Positions 34,619 to 44,316 of a stretch of DNA of 64,000 nucleotides are shown one piece after another. The first letter of the stretch is position 1; every line of letters begins with the position of its first letter. The stretch is from NCBI RefSeq assembly GCF_001428405.1, contig NZ_LMSL01000002.1:143028-207027 (forward strand), given 5' to 3'. The translations under genes were made by a program, and so were the position numbers. Under the pieces are notes generated by a model that did not search any database, was not told the DNA's origin, and saw only the letters and a list, made by a program, of their open reading frames with translations. This DNA is from Frateuria sp. Soil773. GTDB taxonomy: Bacteria > Pseudomonadota > Gammaproteobacteria > Xanthomonadales > Rhodanobacteraceae.

Positions 34619-36514
34619 TCAGAGCGGGCTGCAGAAGCAGTAGGCGTAGACGTTCGGCTGGCCGGCGCGCGCACGGCGCAGCAGTCCCAGCTCCGGCGCC
34701 AGGTTCGGCAACTGCCCGAGCCACGACGGCAGGTGCAGGCCGTAGGCCTGCGCCGCCTGCACCATCGCGGTCTGGTTCATGTTGACCAGGAACTGCTCGA
34801 AGCCGCCCAGCGGCGCCTCGACGTAGCGCACCGGGTAGTCCGCGCCCAGCTTGGCGCGATCCGCCGCGTCGGCGATCGCCGCGTCGAGGCCGCCGAGCTG
34901 GTCGACCAGGCCGCGCTCCAGCGCCTGCTGCCCGGTCCACACGCGGCCCTGCGCGATCGCGTCGATCGCCTCGAAGCTCTTGCCGCGCGCCTTGGCGACG
35001 TTGCCGACGAAGTCGCGGTAGCCCTTGTCGATGATCGCCTGGATCACCTGGCCGGTCTTCGGGTCGAGCGGGCGTGTGATGTCGAAGGCGCCGGCCATCG
35101 GGCCGGTGCCCACGCCGTCGCTCTGCACGCCGAGCTTGGCCAGCGTGTTGGGCACCGTGTAGAACATGCCGAAGATGCCGATCGAGCCGGTGATGGTGTT
35201 CGGCTCGGCGTAGATGCGGTCGGCGTTCATCGAGATCCAGTAGCCGCCGCTGGCCGCCACGTTGCCCATCGACACCACCACCGGGATGCCGGCCGCGCGG
35301 GTCAGAGCGACCTCGCGGCGCACCTGCTCGGCGGCGTACACCTCGCCGCCCGGCGAGTTGACGCGCAGCACCAGCGCCTTGGTCTTGCGGTCCTCGCGCG
35401 CGGTGCGGATCAGCGCCGCGGTGGATTCGCCGCCTACCGTGCCCTGCGGCTGCTTGCCGCCGGTGATCTCGCCCTCGGCCACCACCACCGCCACGCCCGG
35501 CGCGAACAGGTCGCCGCGCGCGGGCAGGTTCGCCGCGTAGCGCGCCAGCGACACCTGGCGGAAGCCCTCGCCCGGCTTGCTGCCGGCCGGCACGCCTTCC
35601 TTGCGCAGCATCGCGTCGAGCTCGGCGCGGGTGGCGGTGCCGTCGATCAGGTGCTGGTCGAGCGCGAGCCGGGCCAGGTCGCCCTGGGTCTCGGCGATGT
35701 GCTCCGGCAGGCCGTCGATGTCGGCGCGCAGCGCATCGGGCGCCAGCTTGCGCAGCTTCGCCACCTCGTCGATGTAGCCGTTCCACAGGCCGCCCATCCA
35801 GTAGCCGTCGGCCTCCTTCGAGGCCTGCGAGGCATGGTCCAGGATGTACGGCTCGGCGGCGCTCTTGAACTGGCCGACGCGGAACAGGTGCACGTCCACG
35901 CCGAGCTTGTCGAGCAGGTTCTTGTAGAACAGCCGGTAGTTCGCCAGGCCGGTGATCATCACCCCGCCCTCGGGATCGAGCAGCACGCGGTCGGCATGCG
36001 CGGCCAGGTAGTACTGGCCCTGGTCCAGTTGCACGCCCCACACGATCACCGGCTTGCCGCTGGCGCGGAAGCGGTCCAGCGCGGCGCCGACCTCGCGCAG
36101 CGCGGCGAAGCCGCCGCCCTGCAACTGGTCCGGCAGCAGCAGGATGCGCGTGATGCGCGCGTCCTTCGCGGCGGCGTCGATCGCGCCGACCAGGTCGCGC
36201 AGTTGCACCTGCTTGGGCGGGTTGCCGGACAGCGTCGCCAGCGCGCGCTGCATCGGCTCGATGCTGTACTGCTCGACCAGCTGCCCTTCGGGCTTGAGCA
36301 CCAGCACGCTGTCGCTCCTCACGACGTTGGCCGCGCGGTTGCCGGCGATGCCGCCGAACACCAGCAGCAGCACGACGGCCAGGACGGCGAAGAACACCAG
36401 GTTGACGATCAGCAGCCGCACCACGTTGATGCCGCGGCCGACCACCCGCAGGAAGGCCCAGAAGCCGTTGGGACGGCGGCGCAGCGGCGGCGGGTTCATC
36501 GGGGGCGGCGTCAT
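34619..36514 (-). CDS. sppA: Signal peptide peptidase SppA, 67K type
   Basis: Membrane-bound serine protease that degrades leftover signal peptides. The 631-residue protein has the long tandem architecture (E. coli 618): one N-terminal transmembrane helix (about 31-55), a first S49 repeat with the catalytic Lys217 in FKSAAEPY, and a second with Ser422 in NVAASGGYW, the Ser/Lys dyad split between the repeats as in E. coli. The ATG at 36514 overlaps the TGA of the MATE gene upstream (ATGA), so the pair is probably co-translated. Confidence 0.95.
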   Translation of the reverse strand: MTPPPMNPPPLRRRPNGFWAFLRVVGRGINVVRLLIVNLVFFAVLAVVLLLVFGGIAGNRAANVVRSDSVLVLKPEGQLVEQYSIEPMQRALATLSGNPPKQVQLRDLVGAIDAAAKDARITRILLLPDQLQGGGFAALREVGAALDRFRASGKPVIVWGVQLDQGQYYLAAHADRVLLDPEGGVMITGLANYRLFYKNLLDKLGVDVHLFRVGQFKSAAEPYILDHASQASKEADGYWMGGLWNGYIDEVAKLRKLAPDALRADIDGLPEHIAETQGDLARLALDQHLIDGTATRAELDAMLRKEGVPAGSKPGEGFRQVSLARYAANLPARGDLFAPGVAVVVAEGEITGGKQPQGTVGGESTAALIRTAREDRKTKALVLRVNSPGGEVYAAEQVRREVALTRAAGIPVVVSMGNVAASGGYWISMNADRIYAEPNTITGSIGIFGMFYTVPNTLAKLGVQSDGVGTGPMAGAFDITRPLDPKTGQVIQAIIDKGYRDFVGNVAKARGKSFEAIDAIAQGRVWTGQQALERGLVDQLGGLDAAIADAADRAKLGADYPVRYVEAPLGGFEQFLVNMNQTAMVQAAQAYGLHLPSWLGQLPNLAPELGLLRRARAGQPNVYAYCFCSPL

Positions 36515-37950
36515 GCGCGATAGTCCTCAAGGTGGTCCGGCTGCACGTCCGGCAATGGCGCGATCATGTCAGCGGCGGGCGGGCTCCGCCAGCGCTCCTT
36601 CCAGGCGCTGCGCCAGAAGCGCACGAACAGCAGCACCGCCGCCACCGACAGCCCGGCGATCAGCCCCATCCACATGCCGCGCGCGCCGTGCCCGTGCCGG
36701 AACGCCAGCCACCAGCCCACCGGCATGCCCACGCCCCAGTAGGCGAACAGGGTGATCGCCATCGGCACGCGGGTGTCCTTCAGACCGCGCAGCGCGCCGT
36801 TGGAGGCGACCTGGATGCCGTCGGAGAACTGGAACAGGCCGGCCAGCACCAGCAGTTGCGAGGCCAGCGCGATCACCGTGTCGTTGCGCGTGTACAGCCC
36901 GGCGATCAGGTGCGGCAGGCCGAGCATCACGCCGGCCGACAGCAACTGGGTGGCCAGGGTCAGGCCGATGCCGCAGAAGCCGGCATAGCGCACGCCGCGC
37001 GCGTCGCCGCGGCCGACCGCGTTGCCCACGCGCACGGTGATCGCCATCGCCAGCCCCAGCGGGATCATGAAGAACAGCGAGGCGACGTTGATCGCCACCT
37101 GGTGGCTGGCCACGATGTCCTCGCCCATGCTGCCGATCAGCAGCGCGGTGGCCACGAACAGCCCGGCCTCGGCCAGCAGGGTCACCGCCATCGGCAGGCC
37201 GATGTGCAGCAGGCCGCCGATGCGGCGAAGGTGCGGCCACTCGAAGCGGTCGAGCAGGCCCAGCCCGCGGTAGTTGCGGTGGCACAGCACGTACGTGGCG
37301 AAGCCGAGCATCTCCAGCCACAGCACGATCGCGGTGGCGATACCGCAGCCGCGCGCGCCCTGCGGCGGCAGGCCGAGCTTGCCGAACATGAAGACGTAGC
37401 CCAGCGGCGCCAGCACCGCCAATCCGCCGAGGCTGAAGAACATCGACGGCCGGGTCATCGACAGCCCTTCGGACAGGCCGCGCAGGGCGAAATAGCAGGT
37501 CAGCGCCGGCGCGCCCCAACTGATCGCCAGCAGGAACTGGTCGACGTCGTGGCGCAGGGTCGGCGTGACGCCGATCAGGTCGACCAGCGGTGCCGCGTGG
37601 CGCACGCCGAACCACAGCAGCAGGCCCAGCCCCAGCGCCAGCCACAGCGCCTGGCGGAACACCGCGCCCACCTCGTGTCGGCGGCCGGCGCCGTCGAGCT
37701 GCGCCACCGACGGCGGCACCGACATCATCGTGCCGATGCCGCTGACGATCGCCAGCGACCATACGCTGGTGCCCACCGCCACCGCACCGAGTACGTGCGC
37801 GCTGAAATGGCCCGACAGCACCGCGTCGACCACGTTGGTGCCCACCGCCGCCAGTTGCGCCAGCACCAGCGGCAGGGCCAGGCGCACGGTGGCGCCGACC
37901 TCGTGCGCCACCCGGGCGCGATCAGGGCGGAATGAATGCATGGGGGCCAT
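36511..37950 (-). CDS. MATE-family efflux transporter, NorM-like
   Basis: A multidrug/cation antiporter of about 479 residues with twelve hydrophobic segments in two MatE repeats (LALPLVLAQLAAVGTNVVDA at the first; IGLPMAVTLLAEAGLFVATA at the second). Length and motifs fit NorM. Three ATGs compete for the start: 37971, 37950 and 37941; none has a good ribosome-binding site, and I give 37950 as a compromise. The C-terminal tail is soluble and ends where sppA begins, with a 4-base overlap. The substrate cannot be inferred. Confidence 0.9.
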   Translation of the reverse strand: MAPMHSFRPDRARVAHEVGATVRLALPLVLAQLAAVGTNVVDAVLSGHFSAHVLGAVAVGTSVWSLAIVSGIGTMMSVPPSVAQLDGAGRRHEVGAVFRQALWLALGLGLLLWFGVRHAAPLVDLIGVTPTLRHDVDQFLLAISWGAPALTCYFALRGLSEGLSMTRPSMFFSLGGLAVLAPLGYVFMFGKLGLPPQGARGCGIATAIVLWLEMLGFATYVLCHRNYRGLGLLDRFEWPHLRRIGGLLHIGLPMAVTLLAEAGLFVATALLIGSMGEDIVASHQVAINVASLFFMIPLGLAMAITVRVGNAVGRGDARGVRYAGFCGIGLTLATQLLSAGVMLGLPHLIAGLYTRNDTVIALASQLLVLAGLFQFSDGIQVASNGALRGLKDTRVPMAITLFAYWGVGMPVGWWLAFRHGHGARGMWMGLIAGLSVAAVLLFVRFWRSAWKERWRSPPAADMIAPLPDVQPDHLEDYRA

Positions 37951-38066
37951 CGCGGACTCGGGGCGGACCATTCTACCCGAGCCGATGGCCGGGGCTGCCC
38001 GGGACCACGCCTTGTGCCAAGATCGGCGGCTTCCAGCCAGGGGCCGCCGATCATGAAGGCATGGGG

Positions 38067-39281
38067 ATGAACGATACGGGCGATACGGGGATCAAGGGCA
38101 CGGGCACGAACGAACTGGCCGAGGCCGGCACGCTGCATTGCGCCAACTGCGGCGAAACGATGCACGGCGAGTTCTGCCACCACTGCGGCCAGTCCATCCA
38201 CAGCGTGCTCAAGCCCATGCACCACATGGTGGAAGACACCCTGGACATGGTGCTGCACGTCGACGGCCGCATCGTGCACACGCTGCCGCCGCTGCTGCTC
38301 AAGCCCGGCTTCCTCACCCTGGAATACTTCAGCGGCCGCCGGCAGCGCTACGTCGCGCCGTTCCGCCTGATGTTCGTGCTGTGCCTGCTGTCGTTCTTCC
38401 TGCTGCACCTGGCGGTGGACTGGGCGGCGGCCAAGGCCGACGCGAACACCGCCGCAGCCGTGGCGCGGGCGACGAACGACTTCGCCCATGCCGACGATGC
38501 CGGCGAAGTGCGCGACGTGCTGCGCGAAAAGACGGACGAACTGGAGAAGCAGCGCGCCACCGCGAGGGCGCGCACGGCGGAACTGGACGCCACCGAAATG
38601 CAACTGCGCACCCAGGCGAACCAGCGGCTGCACGACCTCGGCGCGGCGCCGCTGCCGCTGCCCACCGGCCTCGCCCCGGCCGCCGCGGCCAGCACGGCCT
38701 CGCCCCCGGCCGCGAAGGCCGAGAACAAGCACCAGCCGGTCAACATCAACGTCGCCTGGCTGCCCGACATCGCCAACGCGCGCCTCAGCCTCATGATGAC
38801 GCACGTCGTGGACAACATGCGCGCGGCCCGGCGCGGCGACACGGAAGCCAGGCGGCAGGCCAGGGAACGGATGATCGGCGGCATCTTCGCCGTGCTGCCG
38901 CAGACCATGTTCGTGCTGATCCCGGTGTTCGCCCTGCTGCTCAAGCTGTTCTACGTGTTCCGCCGGCGGCTCTACATGGAACACCTGATCGTGGCGCTGC
39001 ACAGCCACGCCTTCCTGTTCCTGAACCTCTTGCTGATCGCCCTGGTCGGCATGCTGTCGACCTGGCTGAAGCCGCATGCCGCGTGGACCGGCTACCTGTT
39101 CGGATGGATCCAGGCCGCGCTGCTCCTGTGGCAGCCGGTCTACCTGCTGCTGATGCAGAAGCGCATCTACCGGCAGGGCTGGCTCCTGACCCTGGTGAAG
39201 TACTGGTTCATTGGCTGGTTCTACCTGTGGCTGCTGGGCTTCACCCTCACCGTCGCCTTCGTGCTGGGCCTGGCGCACTGA
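38067..39281 (+). CDS. DUF3667-like membrane protein with zinc ribbon
   Basis: A 404-residue protein. Near the N-terminus is a zinc-ribbon CANCGETMHGEFCHHCGQ (two CxxC pairs), followed by a hydrophobic segment (about 103-121), a long charged, partly coiled-coil cytoplasmic or periplasmic region (about 125-270) and four more membrane segments to the C-terminus. The ribbon plus membrane layout fits DUF3667, a family without known function. I chose the ATG at 38067, for which AAGG and GGGG lie upstream; an ATG two codons earlier is possible. It ends at an intrinsic terminator. Confidence 0.82.
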   Translation: MNDTGDTGIKGTGTNELAEAGTLHCANCGETMHGEFCHHCGQSIHSVLKPMHHMVEDTLDMVLHVDGRIVHTLPPLLLKPGFLTLEYFSGRRQRYVAPFRLMFVLCLLSFFLLHLAVDWAAAKADANTAAAVARATNDFAHADDAGEVRDVLREKTDELEKQRATARARTAELDATEMQLRTQANQRLHDLGAAPLPLPTGLAPAAAASTASPPAAKAENKHQPVNINVAWLPDIANARLSLMMTHVVDNMRAARRGDTEARRQARERMIGGIFAVLPQTMFVLIPVFALLLKLFYVFRRRLYMEHLIVALHSHAFLFLNLLLIALVGMLSTWLKPHAAWTGYLFGWIQAALLLWQPVYLLLMQKRIYRQGWLLTLVKYWFIGWFYLWLLGFTLTVAFVLGLAH

Positions 39282-39328
39282 TCGCCGGAAAATGTGACGG
39301 CCTTGTCATTCGCCTGGCCGTCCCAGGC

Positions 39329-39346
39329 CCCCGCAAACGGGGTTTT
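39329..39346 (+). terminator. Intrinsic terminator after the DUF3667 gene
   Basis: A 5-bp GC stem (39329-39333 with 39338-39342), a CAAA loop and TTTT, 48 nt past the stop. The stem is short but well formed. Confidence 0.7.
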
Positions 39347-39412
39347 GCACAGCGTCACGAGCCTGTCAAGGCGCCCCGGCCGGCGATGGCGGTTTGGTGA
39401 AATCCTGCTCGC

Positions 39413-39554
39413 ATGAAATTTCAACCACTTGATTTCGTTTTGTATTTTTACGTGGCTAAAACTTGAGCATGGCGTCATGAAGGGCGTCCCGATGGGCCTG
39501 AAGGGCCGCCCTACCCAGCGCATCCACAGACTTATCCACAGGCTTTGTGGATAA
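39413..39554 (+). promoter_or_regulatory. AT-rich patch and DnaA-box cluster upstream of priA
   Basis: The 443-bp gap between the DUF3667 gene and priA contains a strikingly AT-rich patch (39413-39475) and then three DnaA-box-like sites: GCATCCACA at 39520-39528 (7 of 9 to TTATCCACA), a perfect TTATCCACA at 39532-39540 and a perfect inverted copy at 39546-39554, five bases apart. No gene is visible in the gap. Likely DnaA binding; possible roles are control of priA or a DARS/datA-like site. Confidence 0.68.
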
Positions 39555-39723
39555 GCGAAAATTCCGCCCGGGGAGAGCGACTTACCCGCCTTTCCTAGAT
39601 GACAGGGCAGCAGGCGTCCCCCAGCCCGCGCCGGTGGGGCGGACGCCATCGGCAAGCCTTGTGCGGCCGGCCTTCCACAGCCGGACAAGCGGGGTTGCTA
39701 CACTGGCCCGCCACGAGGTCGCC

Positions 39724-41892
39724 ATGCCTGCCGTCCTGCGCGTAGCCCTTCCGGTTCCCCTGCCGTCCCTGTTCGACTACCTGCCGCCCGCCACGGGCTC
39801 GGCGGTGGCCGGCAGCCGCGTGCTGGTACCGTTCGGCCGCGGCCGGCTGGTCGGGGTGGTGGTACAGGCCGGCGTGGAGAGCGCCGTCGCCGGCAACCGG
39901 CTGAAAGCGGCGCTGCGCGTCCTCGACGACGCCCCATTGCTGGACGCCGAGCTGCTGCACAGCGTCGCCCGCGCCGCCGACTACTGGCTGGGCGCGCCGG
40001 GCGAAGCCTTCGCCAACGCGTTGCCGCTGGCCCTGCGCGAGCCGCGACCCTTGCCCGACATCCACGACGAGGCCTGGGCGCTGACTCCGGCCGGCCGCAG
40101 CGCGCTCGACGCCGGCAGCCGCCGCGGCGGCAGCCGCGCGCTGCTCCAGGCGCTGGCCGCGGCGCCACTGACGGCTACCGAACTGGGCGAACGGCTGCCC
40201 GACTGGCGCGCGGCGGCGCGGCGGCTGGCCGCCGCCGGCCTGATCGAACGCGCCGCCGCGCCCGCGCCGGTCCGGCCGGGTCCGCTTCCGCTCGCGCTGA
40301 GCGAGGAGCAGCAGGCCGCCGTCGCCGGCATCGCCGCCAGTGCCGGCCGCTTCCAGCCCTTCCTGCTCGACGGCGTCACCGGCAGCGGCAAGACCGAGGT
40401 GTACCTGGCGCTGATCGAACAGATGCTGGCACAGGGCCGCCAGTCGCTGCTGCTGGTGCCGGAGATCGGCCTGGCGCCGCAGACCGTGCGCCGGCTGCGC
40501 GAGCGCCTGGGCGTGGCGGTGGAAGTGCTGCACTCCAACCTCGCCGAGGGCGAACGCGCGCGCGCCTGGCTGCGCGCCCGCTCGGGCGAGGCCAAGGTGA
40601 TCCTGGGCACCCGCTCGGCGGTGTTCACGCCGCTGCCGCAGGCCGGGTTGATCGTGGTGGACGAGGAGCACGACGGCGCCTACAAGCAGCAGGAAGGCTT
40701 CCGCTACCACGCGCGCGACCTGGCCCTGCTGCGCGGCCACGCGCTCGGCGTGCCGGTGGTACTCGGCTCGGCCACGCCGTCGCTGGAAACGCTCGCCAAC
40801 GTCGCCGCCGGGCGCTACCGCGCCGTGCACCTGCGCGCGCGGCCGGGCGCGAGCCAGCCGACCCGGGTGCAGATCGTCGACATGCGCGCGCAGCGGCTCG
40901 ACCACGGCCTGTCGCCGACCCTGCTGGCGGCGCTCGCCGAGACGGTCGGCCGCGGCGAACAGGCGCTGGTGTTCCGCAACCGCCGCGGCTACGCGCCGGT
41001 GCTGCTGTGCCACCAGTGCGGCTGGCACGCCGAATGTCCGCGCTGCGAGCATCCGCTGACCCTGCACGCCGCGCGCCACCGGTTGATCTGCCACCACTGC
41101 GACCACCAGCAGGCTCAGCCCGCCGCCTGCCCCGCCTGCGGCGCGCCCGAGCTGAAGGCGCAGGGCCAGGGCACCGAGCGGCTGGAAGAAGCGCTCTCGG
41201 CGCAGTTCCCGGACGTGCCGGTGCTGCGCATCGACCGCGAGACGACGCGCCGGCGCGATGCCTTCGAGCACCTGCTCGACGGCCTACGCGAGGATGCGCC
41301 GGCGATCCTGGTCGGCACCCAGATGCTGGCCAAGGGACACGACCTGCCCAACCTCACCCTGGTCGCCATCGTCGGCGTGGACGAAGGGCTGCACAGCGTG
41401 GATTTCCGCGCCGGCGAACGGCTGGCGCAACTGGTGGTCCAGGTCGCCGGGCGCGCCGGGCGCGCGCGCAAGCCCGGGCGCGTGCTGCTGCAGACCCACC
41501 ATCCCGACCACCCGCTGCTGCGCACCCTGCTCGCCCGCGGCTACGCCGCCGCGGCGCAGGAACTGCTGGCCGAACGGCAACAGGCCGGCCTGCCGCCGTT
41601 CGGCTACCAGGCGCTGCTGCGCGCCGACGCGCACCAGCGCGCGGCGGTCGATGCCTTCCTCGCCGAAGCCTGCGCCGCGCTCCCCGCCGGCCATGCCCTG
41701 CAGATCGCCGGACCGATGCCCGCGCCGATGCCGCTGCGCGCCGGCCGCCAGCGCGGCCAGTTGCTGCTCGAGGCGGCCACCCGCGGCCAGTTGCACGCGG
41801 TGCTGCGGCCGTGGGCGGCCGGCCTTTCCTCGCTCGCCGGCGCGCGCAAGGTACGATGGTCGCTTGATGTCGACCCGGTCGACCTGTACTGA
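39724..41892 (+). CDS. priA: Primosomal replication restart helicase PriA
   Basis: DEAH-like 3'-5' helicase that reloads the replisome at stalled forks. The 722-residue protein has the N-terminal 3'-DNA-binding domain, Walker A GVTGSGKT (217-224), Walker B VVDEEHDGAYKQ, and a zinc-binding region with the Cys pairs CHQCGWHAECPRC and CHHCDHQQAQPAACPAC between helicase motifs. GAGG lies 6 nt before the ATG at 39724; the frame stays open upstream but only through the non-coding gap. Transaldolase follows 48 nt downstream. Confidence 0.96.
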   Translation: MPAVLRVALPVPLPSLFDYLPPATGSAVAGSRVLVPFGRGRLVGVVVQAGVESAVAGNRLKAALRVLDDAPLLDAELLHSVARAADYWLGAPGEAFANALPLALREPRPLPDIHDEAWALTPAGRSALDAGSRRGGSRALLQALAAAPLTATELGERLPDWRAAARRLAAAGLIERAAAPAPVRPGPLPLALSEEQQAAVAGIAASAGRFQPFLLDGVTGSGKTEVYLALIEQMLAQGRQSLLLVPEIGLAPQTVRRLRERLGVAVEVLHSNLAEGERARAWLRARSGEAKVILGTRSAVFTPLPQAGLIVVDEEHDGAYKQQEGFRYHARDLALLRGHALGVPVVLGSATPSLETLANVAAGRYRAVHLRARPGASQPTRVQIVDMRAQRLDHGLSPTLLAALAETVGRGEQALVFRNRRGYAPVLLCHQCGWHAECPRCEHPLTLHAARHRLICHHCDHQQAQPAACPACGAPELKAQGQGTERLEEALSAQFPDVPVLRIDRETTRRRDAFEHLLDGLREDAPAILVGTQMLAKGHDLPNLTLVAIVGVDEGLHSVDFRAGERLAQLVVQVAGRAGRARKPGRVLLQTHHPDHPLLRTLLARGYAAAAQELLAERQQAGLPPFGYQALLRADAHQRAAVDAFLAEACAALPAGHALQIAGPMPAPMPLRAGRQRGQLLLEAATRGQLHAVLRPWAAGLSSLAGARKVRWSLDVDPVDLY

Positions 41893-41940
41893 ACTCCCCC
41901 CGGACGCCAAGACGCCCGGACCGTCCCCTCCGGAGAACCC

Positions 41941-42894
41941 ATGGCCTCGCAACTCGAGCAACTGCGCCAGATCACCACCGTCGTCGCCGACACCGGCGAC
42001 ATCGAGGCGATCGCCCGCTACCGTCCGGTCGATGCGACCACCAACCCCTCGCTGCTGCTGAAAGTCGCCGGCCAGCCGTCCTACGCCCCCCTGCTCGACG
42101 AGTCGGTGGCGTGGGCCAGGTCGCAGGGCAACGCACGCGAGCGGCAGCTCGCCGACGCCTGCGACCACCTCGCCGTCGCGGTGGGCCGCAGGATCCTCGA
42201 GCTGGTGCCCGGGCGCATCTCCACCGAGGTCGATGCGCGATTGTCGTTCGACACCGCCGCCAGCATCGCCAAGGCCGAGCGGCTGGTAGAGCTGTACCAG
42301 GACGCCGGCATCGCGCGCGACCGCGTGCTGATCAAGCTCGCCTCCACCTGGGAAGGCATCCGCGCCGCCGAGGAGCTGGAACGCCGCGGCATCCAGTGCA
42401 ACCTCACCCTGCTGTTCTCGTTCGAGCAGGCGGTGGCCTGCGCCGAGGCCGGCGTGTTCCTGATCTCGCCGTTCGTCGGGCGCATCATGGACTGGTACGT
42501 CGCCAACACCGATACCAAGCAGTACGCGCCCGACGACGATCCGGGCGTGCGCTCGGTGCGGCGCATCTACGACTACTACAAGCGCCACGGCTACGACACC
42601 GTGGTGATGGGCGCCAGCTTCCGCAACATCGGCCAGATCCAGGCGCTGGCCGGCTGCGACCGGCTCACCATCAGCCCGGACCTGCTCGAACAGCTCGACG
42701 CCACGCACGAACCGCTGCCGCGCGCGCTGGCCGACACGGGCGCGCGGCAGGGCAGGCCGATGCCGCTCGACGAACCGACCTTCCGCTGGGGCCTCAACGA
42801 GGACGCCATGGCCACCGACAAGCTGGCCGATGGCATCCGCAAGTTCGCCGTCGACCAGCGCAAGCTGGAAAAGCTGCTCGATAGCCGGCTGTAA
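41941..42894 (+). CDS. tal: Transaldolase
   Basis: Non-oxidative pentose-phosphate enzyme that moves a dihydroxyacetone unit between sugar phosphates. The 317-residue protein matches TalB in length (E. coli 317) and motifs: [23 protein letters not shown] and the Schiff-base Lys132 in [19 protein letters not shown] lies before the ATG. It follows priA on the same strand by 48 nt and may share its transcript. A MITE-like element begins four bases after the stop. Confidence 0.97.
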   Translation: MASQLEQLRQITTVVADTGDIEAIARYRPVDATTNPSLLLKVAGQPSYAPLLDESVAWARSQGNARERQLADACDHLAVAVGRRILELVPGRISTEVDARLSFDTAASIAKAERLVELYQDAGIARDRVLIKLASTWEGIRAAEELERRGIQCNLTLLFSFEQAVACAEAGVFLISPFVGRIMDWYVANTDTKQYAPDDDPGVRSVRRIYDYYKRHGYDTVVMGASFRNIGQIQALAGCDRLTISPDLLEQLDATHEPLPRALADTGARQGRPMPLDEPTFRWGLNEDAMATDKLADGIRKFAVDQRKLEKLLDSRL

Positions 42895-42898
42895 AAAA

Positions 42899-43063
42899 CT
42901 GCTCAAAGTCTCCCTGGCATCCCCTACGAAGCGTCATCCCAGCGGATGCTGGGATCCAGTGCATCTAGGTTTTGGGGAAGGGAAGTCGCCTGGATTCCTG
43001 CTTTCGCAGGAATGACGAGCGGAGCGTGAGGGGATTCCAGTCCGGCAGCGAGACTTTGAACAG
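42899..43063. repeat. MITE-like repeat, copy 3 (165 bp)
   Basis: The best-preserved copy. The left end CTGCTCAAAGTCTCCCTG and the reverse complement of the right end, CTGTTCAAAGTCTCGCTG, match at 16 of 18 positions. The interior has the CCCAGCG/GCTGGG dyad, a CTGCTTTCGCAG hairpin and GAATGACGAGCGG. It begins four bases after the transaldolase stop. Confidence 0.8.
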
Positions 43064-43069
43064 GCGGTA

Positions 43070-43256
43070 AGAGCCTCTTTGGGCATTCCCCATGAAACGT
43101 CATCCCAGCGGCTTCAACAGCCGCAGGGGTTGGTCAAGCTGCGATCCAGCGTCGTTGAGCTTCGAAGCATCAAGTCACTCCCTGGGCTGTTGAAAAGCGC
43201 CTCGCAGGAATGACGAGGCGGCGGCTAGACCGACGGTTGGATCGTGAACGGGCTCT
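43070..43256. repeat. MITE-like repeat, copy 4 (about 187 bp)
   Basis: Begins AGAGCCTCTTTGGGCATTCCC and ends GATCGTGAACGGGCTCT, whose reverse complement starts AGAGCCCGTTC. It shares with the other copies the CGTCATCCCAGCGG segment, GTTGAAAAGCGCCTC (43189-43203) and GCAGGAATGACGAG. It follows copy 3 after 6 bp, so the two fill the 440-bp space between tal and rpoH. Confidence 0.72.
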
Positions 43257-43285
43257 ATGGCCGCCAGAGTCTTCGCACCGCAACG

Positions 43286-43310
43286 AAAAACGGCCCCGAA
43301 GGGCCGTTTT
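43286..43310 (-). terminator. Intrinsic terminator of rpoH
   Basis: A 10-bp stem (43287-43296 with 43301-43310) with a 4-nt loop, giving a run of five Ts on the minus strand, 29 nt past the rpoH stop. Confidence 0.9.
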
Positions 43311-43338
43311 GCCGTCATGCCGCAATGGAGCCAAACGC

Positions 43339-44196
<858 letters not shown>

Positions 44197-44224
44197 GGAT
44201 GGAACCTCCTGAAGTTGGGTCAGC

Positions 44225-44251
44225 TTAGCACTCTCGTACTATGAGTGCTAA
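44225..44251 (-). promoter_or_regulatory. CIRCE element (HrcA operator) in the rpoH leader
   Basis: TTAGCACTC (44225-44233), nine spacer bases, GAGTGCTAA (44243-44251): an exact match to the CIRCE consensus bound by the HrcA repressor. It lies 28 bp upstream of the rpoH ATG. Confidence 0.93.
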
Positions 44252-44266
44252 AGCCTGCAGAAGTTC
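44240..44266 (-). promoter_or_regulatory. Candidate sigma-E promoter of rpoH
   Basis: On the minus strand GAACTT (44266-44261), 16 bases, then TCATA (44244-44240), close to the sigma-E pattern GAACTT-N16-TCTGA that drives E. coli rpoH P3. Its start site would fall within the CIRCE element, so HrcA would block it. Confidence 0.45.
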
Positions 44267-44287
44267 GGCAGGAATTTAATGTACCGG

Positions 44288-44316
44288 ATCGTACATTATT
44301 GAAGAGGGATTGTCCA
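44288..44316 (-). promoter_or_regulatory. Candidate sigma-70 promoter of rpoH
   Basis: On the minus strand TGGACA (44316-44311), 17 bases, TACGAT (44293-44288): five of six and four of six matches to the consensus hexamers at ideal spacing, about 90 bp before the ATG. Confidence 0.55.

Noticed and set aside
39281-39724. Chromosomal origin oriC
   Set aside because: DnaA boxes and an AT-rich patch are present, but there are too few boxes and no dnaA, dnaN, gidA, parAB or rpmH genes nearby; regulation near priA is simpler.
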